From the NCBI GenBank assembly GCA_035550375.1, contig DASZPH010000019.1, positions 230,255 to 294,254 of the forward strand: 64,000 nucleotides of DNA, given 5' to 3'. Under the pieces are notes generated by a model. That model ran no database searches. It worked only from the letters and a program-made list of their open reading frames with translations, and was not told where the DNA came from. The position numbers and the translations under genes were made by a program. Positions within the stretch are counted from its first letter, which is position 1. Each line of letters begins with the position of its first letter. This document shows positions 32,435-40,417 of the stretch, one piece after another. Origin of the DNA: DASSFG01 sp035550375. GTDB taxonomy: Bacteria; Planctomycetota; Planctomycetia; Pirellulales; JAICIG01.

Positions 32435-34217
32435 ACGTCTTCCCTTCTTCGTCCTCGGTGGCGCTGAAACGCTTCGCCTGCAGGTCGAACATCGTGCGGT
32501 AGCGCCCCTCCTTGGCCATCAACTCGTCGTGGGTGCCCAGCTCCACCACCTTGCCGTGCTCCAGCACGCAAATGCGGTCGGCTTGCCGCACCGTGGAAAA
32601 CCGATGCGAGATCAAGATCGTCGTACACTGGCGGCTGGCCGTGAGCACGCGGTCAAAGATCTCTGCTTCGCCGCGGACATCGAGCTGCGCCGTGGGTTCG
32701 TCGAGCAGGACGACGCCGGCGCCGAGCCGGATGGCGCACAAGGCGCGGGCCAGGGCCACCCGCTGCCATTGCCCGCCCGAAAGGTCGGTGCCGCCTTCGT
32801 AGCCGCGGGCCAGCGTCGCGTCGAGGCTGGTCAGATCCCCCGCACCCGCCGACTCCAGCGCCGAGCGTATCACGGCGTCGGGGGCTCCGGTCGGGGCGAC
32901 GTTTTCCCGCAGCGACAGCTCGAAACGGATGAAATCCTGAAAGACGGCGGTCACCCGTGCTCGCCAGGAGGCGAGGTCGAACTCGCGAAGATCGGTTCCG
33001 TCGACCTCAATCGCCCCCGCCTGGGGATCGTACAGCCGGCAGAGCAGCTTGGCGAGCGTGGTCTTTCCGGCGCCGTTTTGCCCCACGATCGCCAGCGACG
33101 AACCGGCTGGAATGCGCAAGTCGAACCCCTCCAGCACGGGCGATCCACCGGGATAGGCGAACGTCACGTCCCGAAAGCAGATTTCGTGGGACGGCATACC
33201 CGCCGCGTCGCGCCTGCCGCCTGGCAGGGCGCCGGCCGGCTTCATCGCCGGCTCCAAACGCAGCACGGCGGCGACCGGTGCGGACGCTCCGTCGAGGGCC
33301 CAGTTGAGTCCACCGAAGGCGATCATCGACGTCCCGATCGCGCACTGGGCGAAGACGATCATTCGACCGAGTTCGAGGCTGCCGTCGGCGGCGGAAAACG
33401 CCAGCGAGGCGAAGACGGCAACGTTGGCGCCGGTGACGAGCAGCGCGCACCATAGAACGGGGCGCTCGCGCAGTCGCGTGGCTTCGTACTGCAGCGCGTG
33501 CAGACGCGTGCGCCGCCCGATAAAGCGGTCGATCGTCCAGTCGGCCAGTCCGTACAGCCGCAGTTCCTTGCTCGCCGGGGGATCGACGGCCAGGCGGTAG
33601 GCGTAATCGGCGTCGCGCTGCGCGGCGCGCACTTCCTCCGTGTTGCGGTCCCGCCAGACCGAGCTCTCGCGCAGCAGCCAGTGCGTGGCCAGCCACGCGC
33701 CCGCGAGCACGATCGGCGCCCACCACGCGTACCCCGCGAGGACCACCGCGCAGGTCAGCCCGCCCACCATGTCCACCAGGCCGCTGGCGATAAAATCCAT
33801 CGAGATAAACAGCGGCGGGCCCGTCATCCCCAGGTCGAAGTCGCGCGCCACGGTGAGGTCGCTCGTGAGCTTCGGGTCTTCCAGGTGCGCCATACCTGGC
33901 GGACGCACGCAGGCCTCGGTGAGCCGGTCGTAGAGCCAGGCGGCGGTGCGGTCGCCCAGATTGGCGCCGACCGCCTGGTGAATCGGCGCGAGAACCTGAA
34001 GCAGCACAAACACCGCGCCGACGAGCGCGAGCCCGGCGATCAAACTCTGCCCGCCCTCGACTTCCGCGATGAGCAGTCCCATGGCGATGGCAAAGACGGC
34101 GGGCAGCACTCCCCGCAGCACGACGATCACCCACCACACGATCGCCAGCCCGCGGTCCGCCTCGGGCAGAACCGAAAAAAACTTCCACCCCTGAGATGCA
34201 CGCATGCGGTTGAACAC
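32418..34217 (-). CDS. ABC exporter half-transporter (TMD-NBD), first subunit
   Basis: A 599-aa type IV ABC exporter half with about six membrane helices (20-310) and an intact ATPase: Walker A GQNGAGKTTLAK, signature LSGGQWQRVALAR, Walker B VVLLDEPTAQLD, H-loop SHRFSTVRQAD. It begins with GTG 34217 three bases after the stop of the dehydrogenase-like gene; ATG 34205 is a second option. The partner has a degenerate signature, giving the asymmetric site pair known from heterodimeric exporters. Context links cargo to whatever the upstream 2-hydroxyacid dehydrogenase makes, but that is inference. Confidence 0.88.
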   Translation of the reverse strand: MFNRMRASQGWKFFSVLPEADRGLAIVWWVIVVLRGVLPAVFAIAMGLLIAEVEGGQSLIAGLALVGAVFVLLQVLAPIHQAVGANLGDRTAAWLYDRLTEACVRPPGMAHLEDPKLTSDLTVARDFDLGMTGPPLFISMDFIASGLVDMVGGLTCAVVLAGYAWWAPIVLAGAWLATHWLLRESSVWRDRNTEEVRAAQRDADYAYRLAVDPPASKELRLYGLADWTIDRFIGRRTRLHALQYEATRLRERPVLWCALLVTGANVAVFASLAFSAADGSLELGRMIVFAQCAIGTSMIAFGGLNWALDGASAPVAAVLRLEPAMKPAGALPGGRRDAAGMPSHEICFRDVTFAYPGGSPVLEGFDLRIPAGSSLAIVGQNGAGKTTLAKLLCRLYDPQAGAIEVDGTDLREFDLASWRARVTAVFQDFIRFELSLRENVAPTGAPDAVIRSALESAGAGDLTSLDATLARGYEGGTDLSGGQWQRVALARALCAIRLGAGVVLLDEPTAQLDVRGEAEIFDRVLTASRQCTTILISHRFSTVRQADRICVLEHGKVVELGTHDELMAKEGRYRTMFDLQAKRFSATEDEEGKTYDVLT

Positions 34218-34220
34218 GAT

Positions 34221-35090
34221 TCAATTCTCAGTGCGGCTTGGTATTTTGACCGGCCGGTTGACGGCGCCCGGCGGCGTTTGGCCACGCAACACGGCCAGAA
34301 TGTTTTCGGCGGCTTCCAGTTCGATCTGCTCGCGGACCGAATCGATGGCGCTGCCTAAGTGCGGCGTGAGGACCGTACGATCGGCATCACGGACCAGCGC
34401 GGGCTCGATTCGGGTCGGCCGAGTCCCGCGCGATCGGTCTTCCATCTCGTAGACGTCCGCCGCGAAGCCGGCCAGGCGGGCTGATTGCAGCGCCCGGGCG
34501 ACGGCCTGCTCGTCGACGACGGAACCCCGCCCGACGTTGACCAGGAAACTGCCGGCTTTCATGCGCGCAATCGCGCCGTCGTCGAAAGCGTGCAGGTTGT
34601 CTTGCGTAAGCGGCGCCGCGACGATCAGGTGGTCGCTTTCGGCGAGCAAGACGTCGAACGTCACGTGCCGCGCCCCAAGGCTCGATTCCCTTTCTGCCGC
34701 CAAGGCCCGCGGATCGTGGTAGATCGTTCGCACGCCAAAACAGTTCATCCGCTGGGCGATGGCTTGGCCAACCGCCCCCATTCCATAGATGCCCAGGCAT
34801 CGGCCCGCCAACGGCGCGCCGTAGAGGATGGGCCGCCAGCCGGCGAACGGTTCGCTCCGCATCAGTCGGTCGCCCGCCGCGATGTTGCGAGACAGGCTCA
34901 ACAGAAGACCGATGGCGAGCTCGGCGGTGGGGACGGTCAAAAGATCGGCGACGCACGTCACCCACACGCCGCGTTCGGTGCAGGCGGCGACGTCGATGTT
35001 ATCAAATCCCTTGAGTGCGCCGGCGACGATCTGCAACCCGGGACAGGCCTCCAAAAAATCCCGGTCGACGTGGTCGGTCATGAAGACCAT
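34221..35090 (-). CDS. PtxD-like phosphite dehydrogenase homologue (2-hydroxyacid dehydrogenase family)
   Basis: NAD-dependent D-2-hydroxyacid dehydrogenase family. The sequence tracks Pseudomonas stutzeri PtxD closely: FMTDHVDRDFLEACP, ALKGFDNIDVAACTERGVW, DLLTVPTAELAIG and ADVYEMED-RSRGTRP. With a 49-residue offset the PtxD active-site residues are all there: Met53, Lys76, Arg237, Glu266 and His292 correspond to Met4, Lys27, Arg188, Glu217 and His244. The NAD motif is GMGAVG and the Glu175 position is Asp126 (HDPRAL), which favours NAD. The frame from ATG 35090 lacks the first ~48 residues; they are encoded upstream in the same frame to 35216 but without a start codon (see finding). Downstream ABC exporter follows after three bases. 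I do not give the symbol ptxD because phosphite oxidation is not shown. Confidence 0.82.
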   Translation of the reverse strand: MVFMTDHVDRDFLEACPGLQIVAGALKGFDNIDVAACTERGVWVTCVADLLTVPTAELAIGLLLSLSRNIAAGDRLMRSEPFAGWRPILYGAPLAGRCLGIYGMGAVGQAIAQRMNCFGVRTIYHDPRALAAERESSLGARHVTFDVLLAESDHLIVAAPLTQDNLHAFDDGAIARMKAGSFLVNVGRGSVVDEQAVARALQSARLAGFAADVYEMEDRSRGTRPTRIEPALVRDADRTVLTPHLGSAIDSVREQIELEAAENILAVLRGQTPPGAVNRPVKIPSRTEN

Positions 35091-35224
35091 GATCGCCCTG
35101 ACGTCGCCGGCACGGCGGCGAACTTCCTCCCGCGAGAGGATTTGGCCGCTCTCGTTGACGTCGATTTCGCACTCGGCCCGCAGCCGCTCGATGACGGAGT
35201 GATGAACGCGTGAGAAGCCTTCAT
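35091..35224 (-). pseudogene. 5' part of the PtxD-like gene, apparently frameshifted
   Basis: In frame with ATG 35090 the upstream bases encode FSRVHHSVIERLRAECEID and ILSREEVRRRAGDVRAI, matching the PtxD N-terminus (ITHRVHDEILQLL, LTREEILRRCRD). The only ATG (35224-35222, followed by AAG) is two bases out of frame; one missing base between 35224 and 35216 would repair it. No ATG, GTG or TTG occurs in the correct frame after the TAG stop further upstream. Confidence 0.6.
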
Positions 35225-35336
35225 TCTTGCCGAGAGGAGGAAACGGGCCGGAGCGTCCGAACCATTTCTAAAACGTTGTCGCTTATCTGCCAAGCTGCCG
35301 GTTCGGCTCGTAGCGCCGACCCGGCCGAGTCCCACC

Positions 35337-35370
35337 ATCGTAGCAGGCACGCTCCGTCGTGCCGTCGCTG
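35337..35370. repeat. Diverged inverted copy of repeat family C
   Basis: GTAGCAGGCACGCTCCGTCG with CGTGCC forming a hairpin; it resembles the reverse complement of the family C repeat 23 bases away. The pair makes a larger imperfect inverted repeat in the 353-base gap between the dehydrogenase and porin genes. Confidence 0.45.
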
Positions 35371-35392
35371 CGCGCCGATCGATCAACCATTT

Positions 35393-35430
35393 GCCCAAAG
35401 TTTAACGGCACACGGAGTGTGCCTACTACT
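35393..35430. repeat. Repeat family C, copy 2
   Basis: GCCCAAAGTTTAACGGCACA followed by CGGAGTGTGCCTACTACT, 35 of 38 bases identical to 24203-24240. The centre GGCACACGGAGTGTGCC is a strong hairpin. It ends 13 bases from the stop codon of the porin gene. Confidence 0.72.
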
Positions 35431-35443
35431 ATCCGGCCTGGTT

Positions 35444-37123
35444 TTAAAACCGCCAGCTCCATTGGGAGTAATAGAAATCGGCGTTGCCGCTGACGCCGGG
35501 CGGGTTGGTGGCTTTCACAAATGTGCCGGCGAAAAAGTAGGAGTAGCCGAAGAGGACGTCGGCCCGCGGGTTGATGACAACCTGAAACAGCAGGTCCAGC
35601 TCCTGGCCGACGTAGGTGCCGGCCGCGCCGGTGGGCGAACTGCGAATCGGCGTGCCGAAGGCGTTGTAGAGGGCGTCGCGCGATTGGGCCAGGTGGAAGA
35701 TGTGGTACCACAGGGTAAGGCTCGTCTTCTCCGAAGGCGACATAACGAATTGCAGGTTCAGGTCGCGAATGTTCTCACGCCCGACAAGGTCCATCCAGCC
35801 CAGGTAACGATGGGCCCAGGGGAACAACTGATTGAACGTGCCGTGCACGCCGTTGGAGGGATTGGCGTCGCCCGAGGCCCAGTCGTAGTAGAGCCAGAGT
35901 CTAGGCTTCGTTCGCCTTTCCGCATATTCATAACCGATCCCGGTCACGGTCATGCCGGCCGATTGCAGACCCGAACCGTAGCGGCCGAACTGATAGGCCC
36001 CCTCGAACTCCCAGAGCAGGTTCTCGCGTCGGCCCTGCCAACGTGTGCCCATCGTCTGAAAACTGGCGTTAACCGGATAGGCGGCAGAGATCGGCGCGTC
36101 GTAGACATTCAGCGCCAGGTAGTAGAAATCGAACGTCTGTTTGACGCCCAGCGGCCGTCGGGGCACCTGCGCCTCCTCCTTGACCTCGGTCGGCTCAGGG
36201 GCCGGCTTGTAGGTGCTAAACAGGCCATAGAAGTCCTGAGTCATGTCGAGGTGGTCGGGCTGCCGCGGCGGCTCGGTGAGGATGCCAAACGCGACGGGGC
36301 GGGTCCAGAAGCCGTCGATATCCCAGTTCTTTCCCCGCCAAAAGAGTTTGGCGCCGTCGAAGGTGCGCAGCACGTTATTCCATTCGGCCGGCGAAACGAG
36401 TCGCTCGTTGCCGTAGGCCAACTCCTGCCGGCCCACCCGCCCCCAAAGCTCGCCCCGCTCGGCGTCCACCAGACGCAGGTCGGCAAACAGGTTGAGAGCC
36501 TCGATGCCGTTCTCTTCGCTGGCCAACGGCGTGTGGCGCTGAAACGACGTGGCCGAGTCGAGCGCCTCGCCGTAGAGCCGCACGCCGTCGTCCAGCTTCA
36601 GGTTGCCGTAGAAGCGTGTCCGTTGGAGCAAAAAATCGTCGCTCACGCCCGTCAGATTACGGCCGCGCAGGTTGAACTCGTGCTGGTCGCGCAGCCGGTA
36701 TTCGCCGCCAAGATCAAGCATGCTGCGTCTTCCCACGGGCCACTGCTTGAAGATGTCACCCAAGTAGAACTCGCTGTTTGCGGGATCGTTGAGGTACGAG
36801 AAGTTGTTGTCGAAGTACAGGCGCTTATAGGCTTCCATCGCCGGCCGGGCTTGCTGAGGCGTCTGCCGCAGCGGGTTCTCGGCTTCTTCTTGTACCTGTT
36901 CCGGCTCGTTGGCAACCGCCGGGGGGCCGTCCGCAGGCGCCGGCTGTTGGGCGGACACCAGGGGGGAGGCAAGCGAGACGCTCACCACCGCGGCGATGAA
37001 GATTGCCGGGAAGAGGTGATTTGGTCGGCTTGCGGCGCAGGCCGCGCGTCTGCGAAGCGTGAGACAGACCGCCCCGGGCTCGCGTTGCGGCCGACCGGAT
37101 CTTGCGGGGAGCGTCATCCCCAT
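35444..37123 (-). CDS. Alginate-export-family outer membrane porin
   Basis: Outer membrane beta-barrel of the AlgE-like alginate export family. The 559-aa precursor has a long N-terminus, a signal peptide (LFPAIFIAAVVSVSLASPLVSA), a Pro/Gln/Glu-rich linker and a barrel beginning MLDLGGEYRLRDQHEFN with alternating aromatic strands, ending in WSWRF, the C-terminal Phe signature. Planctomycetes use many such proteins, so a role in alginate secretion is not implied; passive uptake or efflux of anionic sugars is possible. Its start ATG 37123 has no good ribosome binding site, and an internal start nearer the signal peptide is possible. It is divergent from the alpha-amylase gene. Confidence 0.82.
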   Translation of the reverse strand: MGMTLPARSGRPQREPGAVCLTLRRRAACAASRPNHLFPAIFIAAVVSVSLASPLVSAQQPAPADGPPAVANEPEQVQEEAENPLRQTPQQARPAMEAYKRLYFDNNFSYLNDPANSEFYLGDIFKQWPVGRRSMLDLGGEYRLRDQHEFNLRGRNLTGVSDDFLLQRTRFYGNLKLDDGVRLYGEALDSATSFQRHTPLASEENGIEALNLFADLRLVDAERGELWGRVGRQELAYGNERLVSPAEWNNVLRTFDGAKLFWRGKNWDIDGFWTRPVAFGILTEPPRQPDHLDMTQDFYGLFSTYKPAPEPTEVKEEAQVPRRPLGVKQTFDFYYLALNVYDAPISAAYPVNASFQTMGTRWQGRRENLLWEFEGAYQFGRYGSGLQSAGMTVTGIGYEYAERRTKPRLWLYYDWASGDANPSNGVHGTFNQLFPWAHRYLGWMDLVGRENIRDLNLQFVMSPSEKTSLTLWYHIFHLAQSRDALYNAFGTPIRSSPTGAAGTYVGQELDLLFQVVINPRADVLFGYSYFFAGTFVKATNPPGVSGNADFYYSQWSWRF

Positions 37124-37446
37124 AACCGCCGCTATCTTTAGGGGTCGCCCTAGGGACCGTCTCCGCGGGCCGCGCCAACATGGGAGTCAGGCAGCCTCTT
37201 GGAACTATCGGTATCTGCCTACAACGGGCTGGAGTTTTTACGGGCTGGTTTCGCGCAAAGGCGTCGCAGAGATTTATCTGCCTACCCGAGAGCCGGCATG
37301 GTGGGGCGGGCGTCTCGCCGGTCGCGGCTTCGGTGGCGACGCGCTGGTTGTCCAGACGATTGACCGACATTCCCCCCATTGGTAAGGTGAGTTGATTCGC
37401 GAGTCAAAGGGGTTCGCGGCCCCCGAATCAACGCAGGAGGTTGCCC
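37124..37446. other. Divergent upstream region of porin and amylase (323 bases)
   Basis: Should contain both promoters. The only clear structure is the hairpin at 37391-37432 next to the amylase ribosome binding site. No small gene is evident. Confidence 0.4.
37391..37432 (+). promoter_or_regulatory. Hairpin/operator candidate upstream of the amylase ribosome binding site
   Basis: GTTGATTCG (37391-37399) pairs with CGAATCAAC (37424-37432), and GGGG (37409-37412) with CCCC (37420-37423). AGGAGG at 37435-37440 starts two bases after the stem. It could be a repressor operator or a translation-control hairpin. Confidence 0.45.
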
Positions 37447-38955
37447 GTGCGATCTGACCATCGAACGTTGCAAGCGATCCTCGTCGTCACCCTCATCGCT
37501 TGTCCGGTTACGCTGTCGGCACAGTCGGGCTTCGACGACGATCGGGTGATGCTCCAGGGTTTTTACTGGGAATCCTACCGGCACGGCAATCCGAAGTTCC
37601 CTCAGTTCGGGACGCGCAAATGGTACGACATCGTCCGCGATAACGTGGGCGTGGTCCGCGACGCCAGGTTTGACTTGATCTGGCTTCCGCCGCCCTGCTG
37701 GGCCGGTGAGGAGAGTGCGGGCTACAACCCCAAGCAGTACTGGAAACTGGACAACAGCTACGGAGATTCTGACAAGCAGCGTGGCGTGCTCGAGGCGCTG
37801 CTTACCAACGGCGTCGAGCCCGTCGCCGACATCGTGATCAATCATCGTGATGGCGAGACGAAATGGGCCGACTTCAAGAACCCCGACTGGGGAACGAAGA
37901 CGATCTGCCGGAATGACGAGGCCTTCTCAAATCATGACTCCGAGGTCTACAACACGCCTGTGTCGGAGCGCGGCGCGGACGAGGAGCACCTGGATTACGA
38001 CCCGTCGCGATCCACAGCCTACGGCTACGGCGACTTCCGGGACTTGGACCACACCAACCCGCAAGTTCGTCGCGACATCATCAAATACCTGCTGCAACTC
38101 AAGTCAGCGGGCTACCGCGGCTGGCGGTACGACATGGCGCACGGCTATCACGCCCGCTGGGTCGCTCTCTACAACAAGCGCACCGGCCCGACGTTTTCCG
38201 TCGGCGAGTACGACTGGGGCGATCAGCCCGGCCAGCGGGGATGGGTGTACTACACGGCAACAACTCCAGGCGATCTCCGCACGTCGAGCGACGTGTTCGA
38301 TTTCACGACGCAGTTCACCTTGAAAGACAACAAGGGCAGCTACGGTGCGTGGTACGGCTTCGGAAACGGCCTCGGCGTCATGGGAGACACGACCGACGGG
38401 CTGCCCTGGAAGCAGCGCGCCTCCACGTTCCTCGAGAACCACGACACCGGCTACCGCACGAACGACGACGGGACGCCGCAGAAAGATCATCAATTCGACT
38501 CGTTCGAGAACAACTGGCAGGTCGAGCAGGCCTACGCCTATGTTCTCACGCACCCCGGCGTGCCGTGCGTCTACTGGAAGCACTACTTTGACTGGGGCAG
38601 CGACCTGAAGGAAAAAATCAAGGCTTTGATCAACGCGCGTAAGGCTGCCGGCGTCACGTCGGGCAGCCAGCTCTATTTGCAGGACAACGCCCGGCAAAAG
38701 GTGGTCTACGCGGCCAGGGTGGTCGGCAAGCGCGGCGACCTGTACGTCCGGATCGGCGGAAGCGGCAACGACTGGCAGCCGTCGTTCTCCGGTTATCAGA
38801 ACTACCGCGACTACGCCCACGGGAACGGGTGGGCCGTGTGGGTCGCCTTGCCGGGCAATCCGGCAGTGCAGCAGGCGCCGCTCAAGGCCGCGCTCCCCGT
38901 TCCAACCTTCAAGGCGGGACCCGACATCGACGTTCCCGACGACTGGCTGAATTGA
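37447..38955 (+). CDS. Secreted GH13 alpha-amylase
   Basis: Endo-acting alpha-glucanase on starch or glycogen. The 502-aa precursor has a signal peptide (ILVVTLIACPVTLSA). The (beta/alpha)8 barrel shows VADIVINHRDG (conserved region I), GWRYDMAHG with nucleophile Asp229, VGEYDWG with acid/base Glu254 and FLENHDTGY with transition-state Asp333. The C-terminal beta domain follows about residue 395. AGGAGG at 37435-37440 lies six bases before GTG 37447, so that GTG is the start rather than TTG 37441. It is divergent from the porin gene and may be controlled by the hairpin in its leader. Confidence 0.93.
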   Translation: MRSDHRTLQAILVVTLIACPVTLSAQSGFDDDRVMLQGFYWESYRHGNPKFPQFGTRKWYDIVRDNVGVVRDARFDLIWLPPPCWAGEESAGYNPKQYWKLDNSYGDSDKQRGVLEALLTNGVEPVADIVINHRDGETKWADFKNPDWGTKTICRNDEAFSNHDSEVYNTPVSERGADEEHLDYDPSRSTAYGYGDFRDLDHTNPQVRRDIIKYLLQLKSAGYRGWRYDMAHGYHARWVALYNKRTGPTFSVGEYDWGDQPGQRGWVYYTATTPGDLRTSSDVFDFTTQFTLKDNKGSYGAWYGFGNGLGVMGDTTDGLPWKQRASTFLENHDTGYRTNDDGTPQKDHQFDSFENNWQVEQAYAYVLTHPGVPCVYWKHYFDWGSDLKEKIKALINARKAAGVTSGSQLYLQDNARQKVVYAARVVGKRGDLYVRIGGSGNDWQPSFSGYQNYRDYAHGNGWAVWVALPGNPAVQQAPLKAALPVPTFKAGPDIDVPDDWLN

Positions 38956-39060
38956 CCGGCCTCGTGCTATGGGCAACTCGCCTGCCCGCCGCTTCTCGGA
39001 TAAGCTCTTAAAGAGTGGGCAGACCGCCTACCCGCCGTCGTCGAAACGGGAGAACAAAAC

Positions 39061-40218
39061 GTGCTCCACGGCCGCTGCGCTTCGCTCTTCAGCCTCACGC
39101 TTCTGCTGGCCCCCATCTGGCAGGCAACGGGCGCCGAAAGGCTCGACTCATCGCGGGCGACCGCCTCGGCCAACGGCGCCGTCCTGTGGTACGACCTGGG
39201 CGAATTGGGCATCGAGGGGAAAGGGTGGTCGGAGACGAAGGCCGTCTACGATCGGCTGCCGGCCAAGGCCGAAAAAATGGTCCGTGAACCGGTCTGGAAT
39301 CTCAGTCGGCAAGCGGCCGGCCTGTGCGCTCGTTTCGTGACCGACGCACCAACGCTTTTAGTTCGCTGGTCGCTCTCGTCAGCCAACCTGGCGATGCCGC
39401 ACATGCCGGCGACCGGCGTCAGCGGCGTCGATCTCTACGTCAAGACGGAACAAGGCTGGCGATGGCTCGCGTGCGGTTTTCCCGCGGCACAAAGCAACGA
39501 AGCGGTGCTGGTTCAAGGTCTACCGCAGACGGAGCGTGAATACATGCTCTACTTGCCGCTCTACAACGGCGTCACAAAGGTGGAAGTCGGCATTCCGAAA
39601 GAACACGCTCTCGCCAAGGCCCCGCCACGGCCCGCTCCGCGCGACAAGCCGATCGTCTTCTACGGCACCTCGATCACGCAGGGCGGCTGCGCCTCTCGGC
39701 CCGGCATGGTCCACACCGCCATTCTCGGCCGCCGGCTCGATCGGCCCGTGATCAACCTGGGCTTTTCGGGCAACGGCAAGATGGAGCCGGAACTGGCGAC
39801 GCTCTTGGCCGAGCTCGACCCCGCGGTTTACGTGCTCGATTGCCTGCCGAACATGTCGGCGCAGGAGGTTAGCGAGCGCGTCGAGCCCTTCGTCCGCACG
39901 CTTCGGGCGGCGCGTCCTGCTACGCCGATCGTGCTGGTGGAAGACCGCAACTATACCGACGGTTTTCTGGTCACCTCCAAGCGACAGCGTAACGAAGCCA
40001 GCCAGGCGGCGCTACGCGCGGCGTTCGATCGACTGGCCGCTGACGGCGTAGAAGGGTTGCACTATCTGCCAGGAAAGGATTTGCTGGGCGACGACGGCGA
40101 GGCCACCGTCGACAGCTCGCACCCGACCGATCTAGGTTTCGTGCGGCAGGCTGCCGCGTTTCAAGGCGTGCTTGAGCAGGCGCTGGAATTGACCACCGAG
40201 AAAGGGAGCGTTCCATGA
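39061..40218 (+). CDS. SGNH/GDSL-type esterase with N-terminal beta domain, secreted
   Basis: Probably a carbohydrate or lipid esterase. The 385-aa precursor has a signal peptide, an N-terminal beta-rich domain (about 30-190) and an SGNH domain: nucleophile Ser in FYGTSITQGG (block I), GFSGNGKMEPE (blocks II/III Gly and Asn) and DSSHPTDLG supplying Asp and His (block V). Layout matches the SGNH_hydro type with an N-terminal accessory domain found in planctomycetes and Bacteroidetes. The start is GTG 39061 with GGGAG upstream. It lies 105 bases after the amylase gene and may share its transcript; both hydrolyse carbohydrate-linked substrates. Confidence 0.85.
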   Translation: MLHGRCASLFSLTLLLAPIWQATGAERLDSSRATASANGAVLWYDLGELGIEGKGWSETKAVYDRLPAKAEKMVREPVWNLSRQAAGLCARFVTDAPTLLVRWSLSSANLAMPHMPATGVSGVDLYVKTEQGWRWLACGFPAAQSNEAVLVQGLPQTEREYMLYLPLYNGVTKVEVGIPKEHALAKAPPRPAPRDKPIVFYGTSITQGGCASRPGMVHTAILGRRLDRPVINLGFSGNGKMEPELATLLAELDPAVYVLDCLPNMSAQEVSERVEPFVRTLRAARPATPIVLVEDRNYTDGFLVTSKRQRNEASQAALRAAFDRLAADGVEGLHYLPGKDLLGDDGEATVDSSHPTDLGFVRQAAAFQGVLEQALELTTEKGSVP

Positions 40219-40417
40219 TCTTGACCGTGGCGAACGGACCCGAACCCGAAGCCTTAGCGAGAGGTAGAACGGACCATTGCCTCGCTCACGCTTCGAGTTG
40301 GTGCAGGTGCACAACACGGTTTTAAGACACTACTTGGCAAGTCTTCGAGGTTGACGCTTCGTTCCGACTCGCGATAGCTTAATCTGCACCCCGTCACCCG
40401 CCTCGAGGAGCGCCCAA

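Noticed and set aside
35210..37141. Plus-strand open frame of 643 codons across the porin gene
   Set aside because: Antisense to an intact porin with signal peptide and C-terminal Phe. No motif or ribosome binding site.
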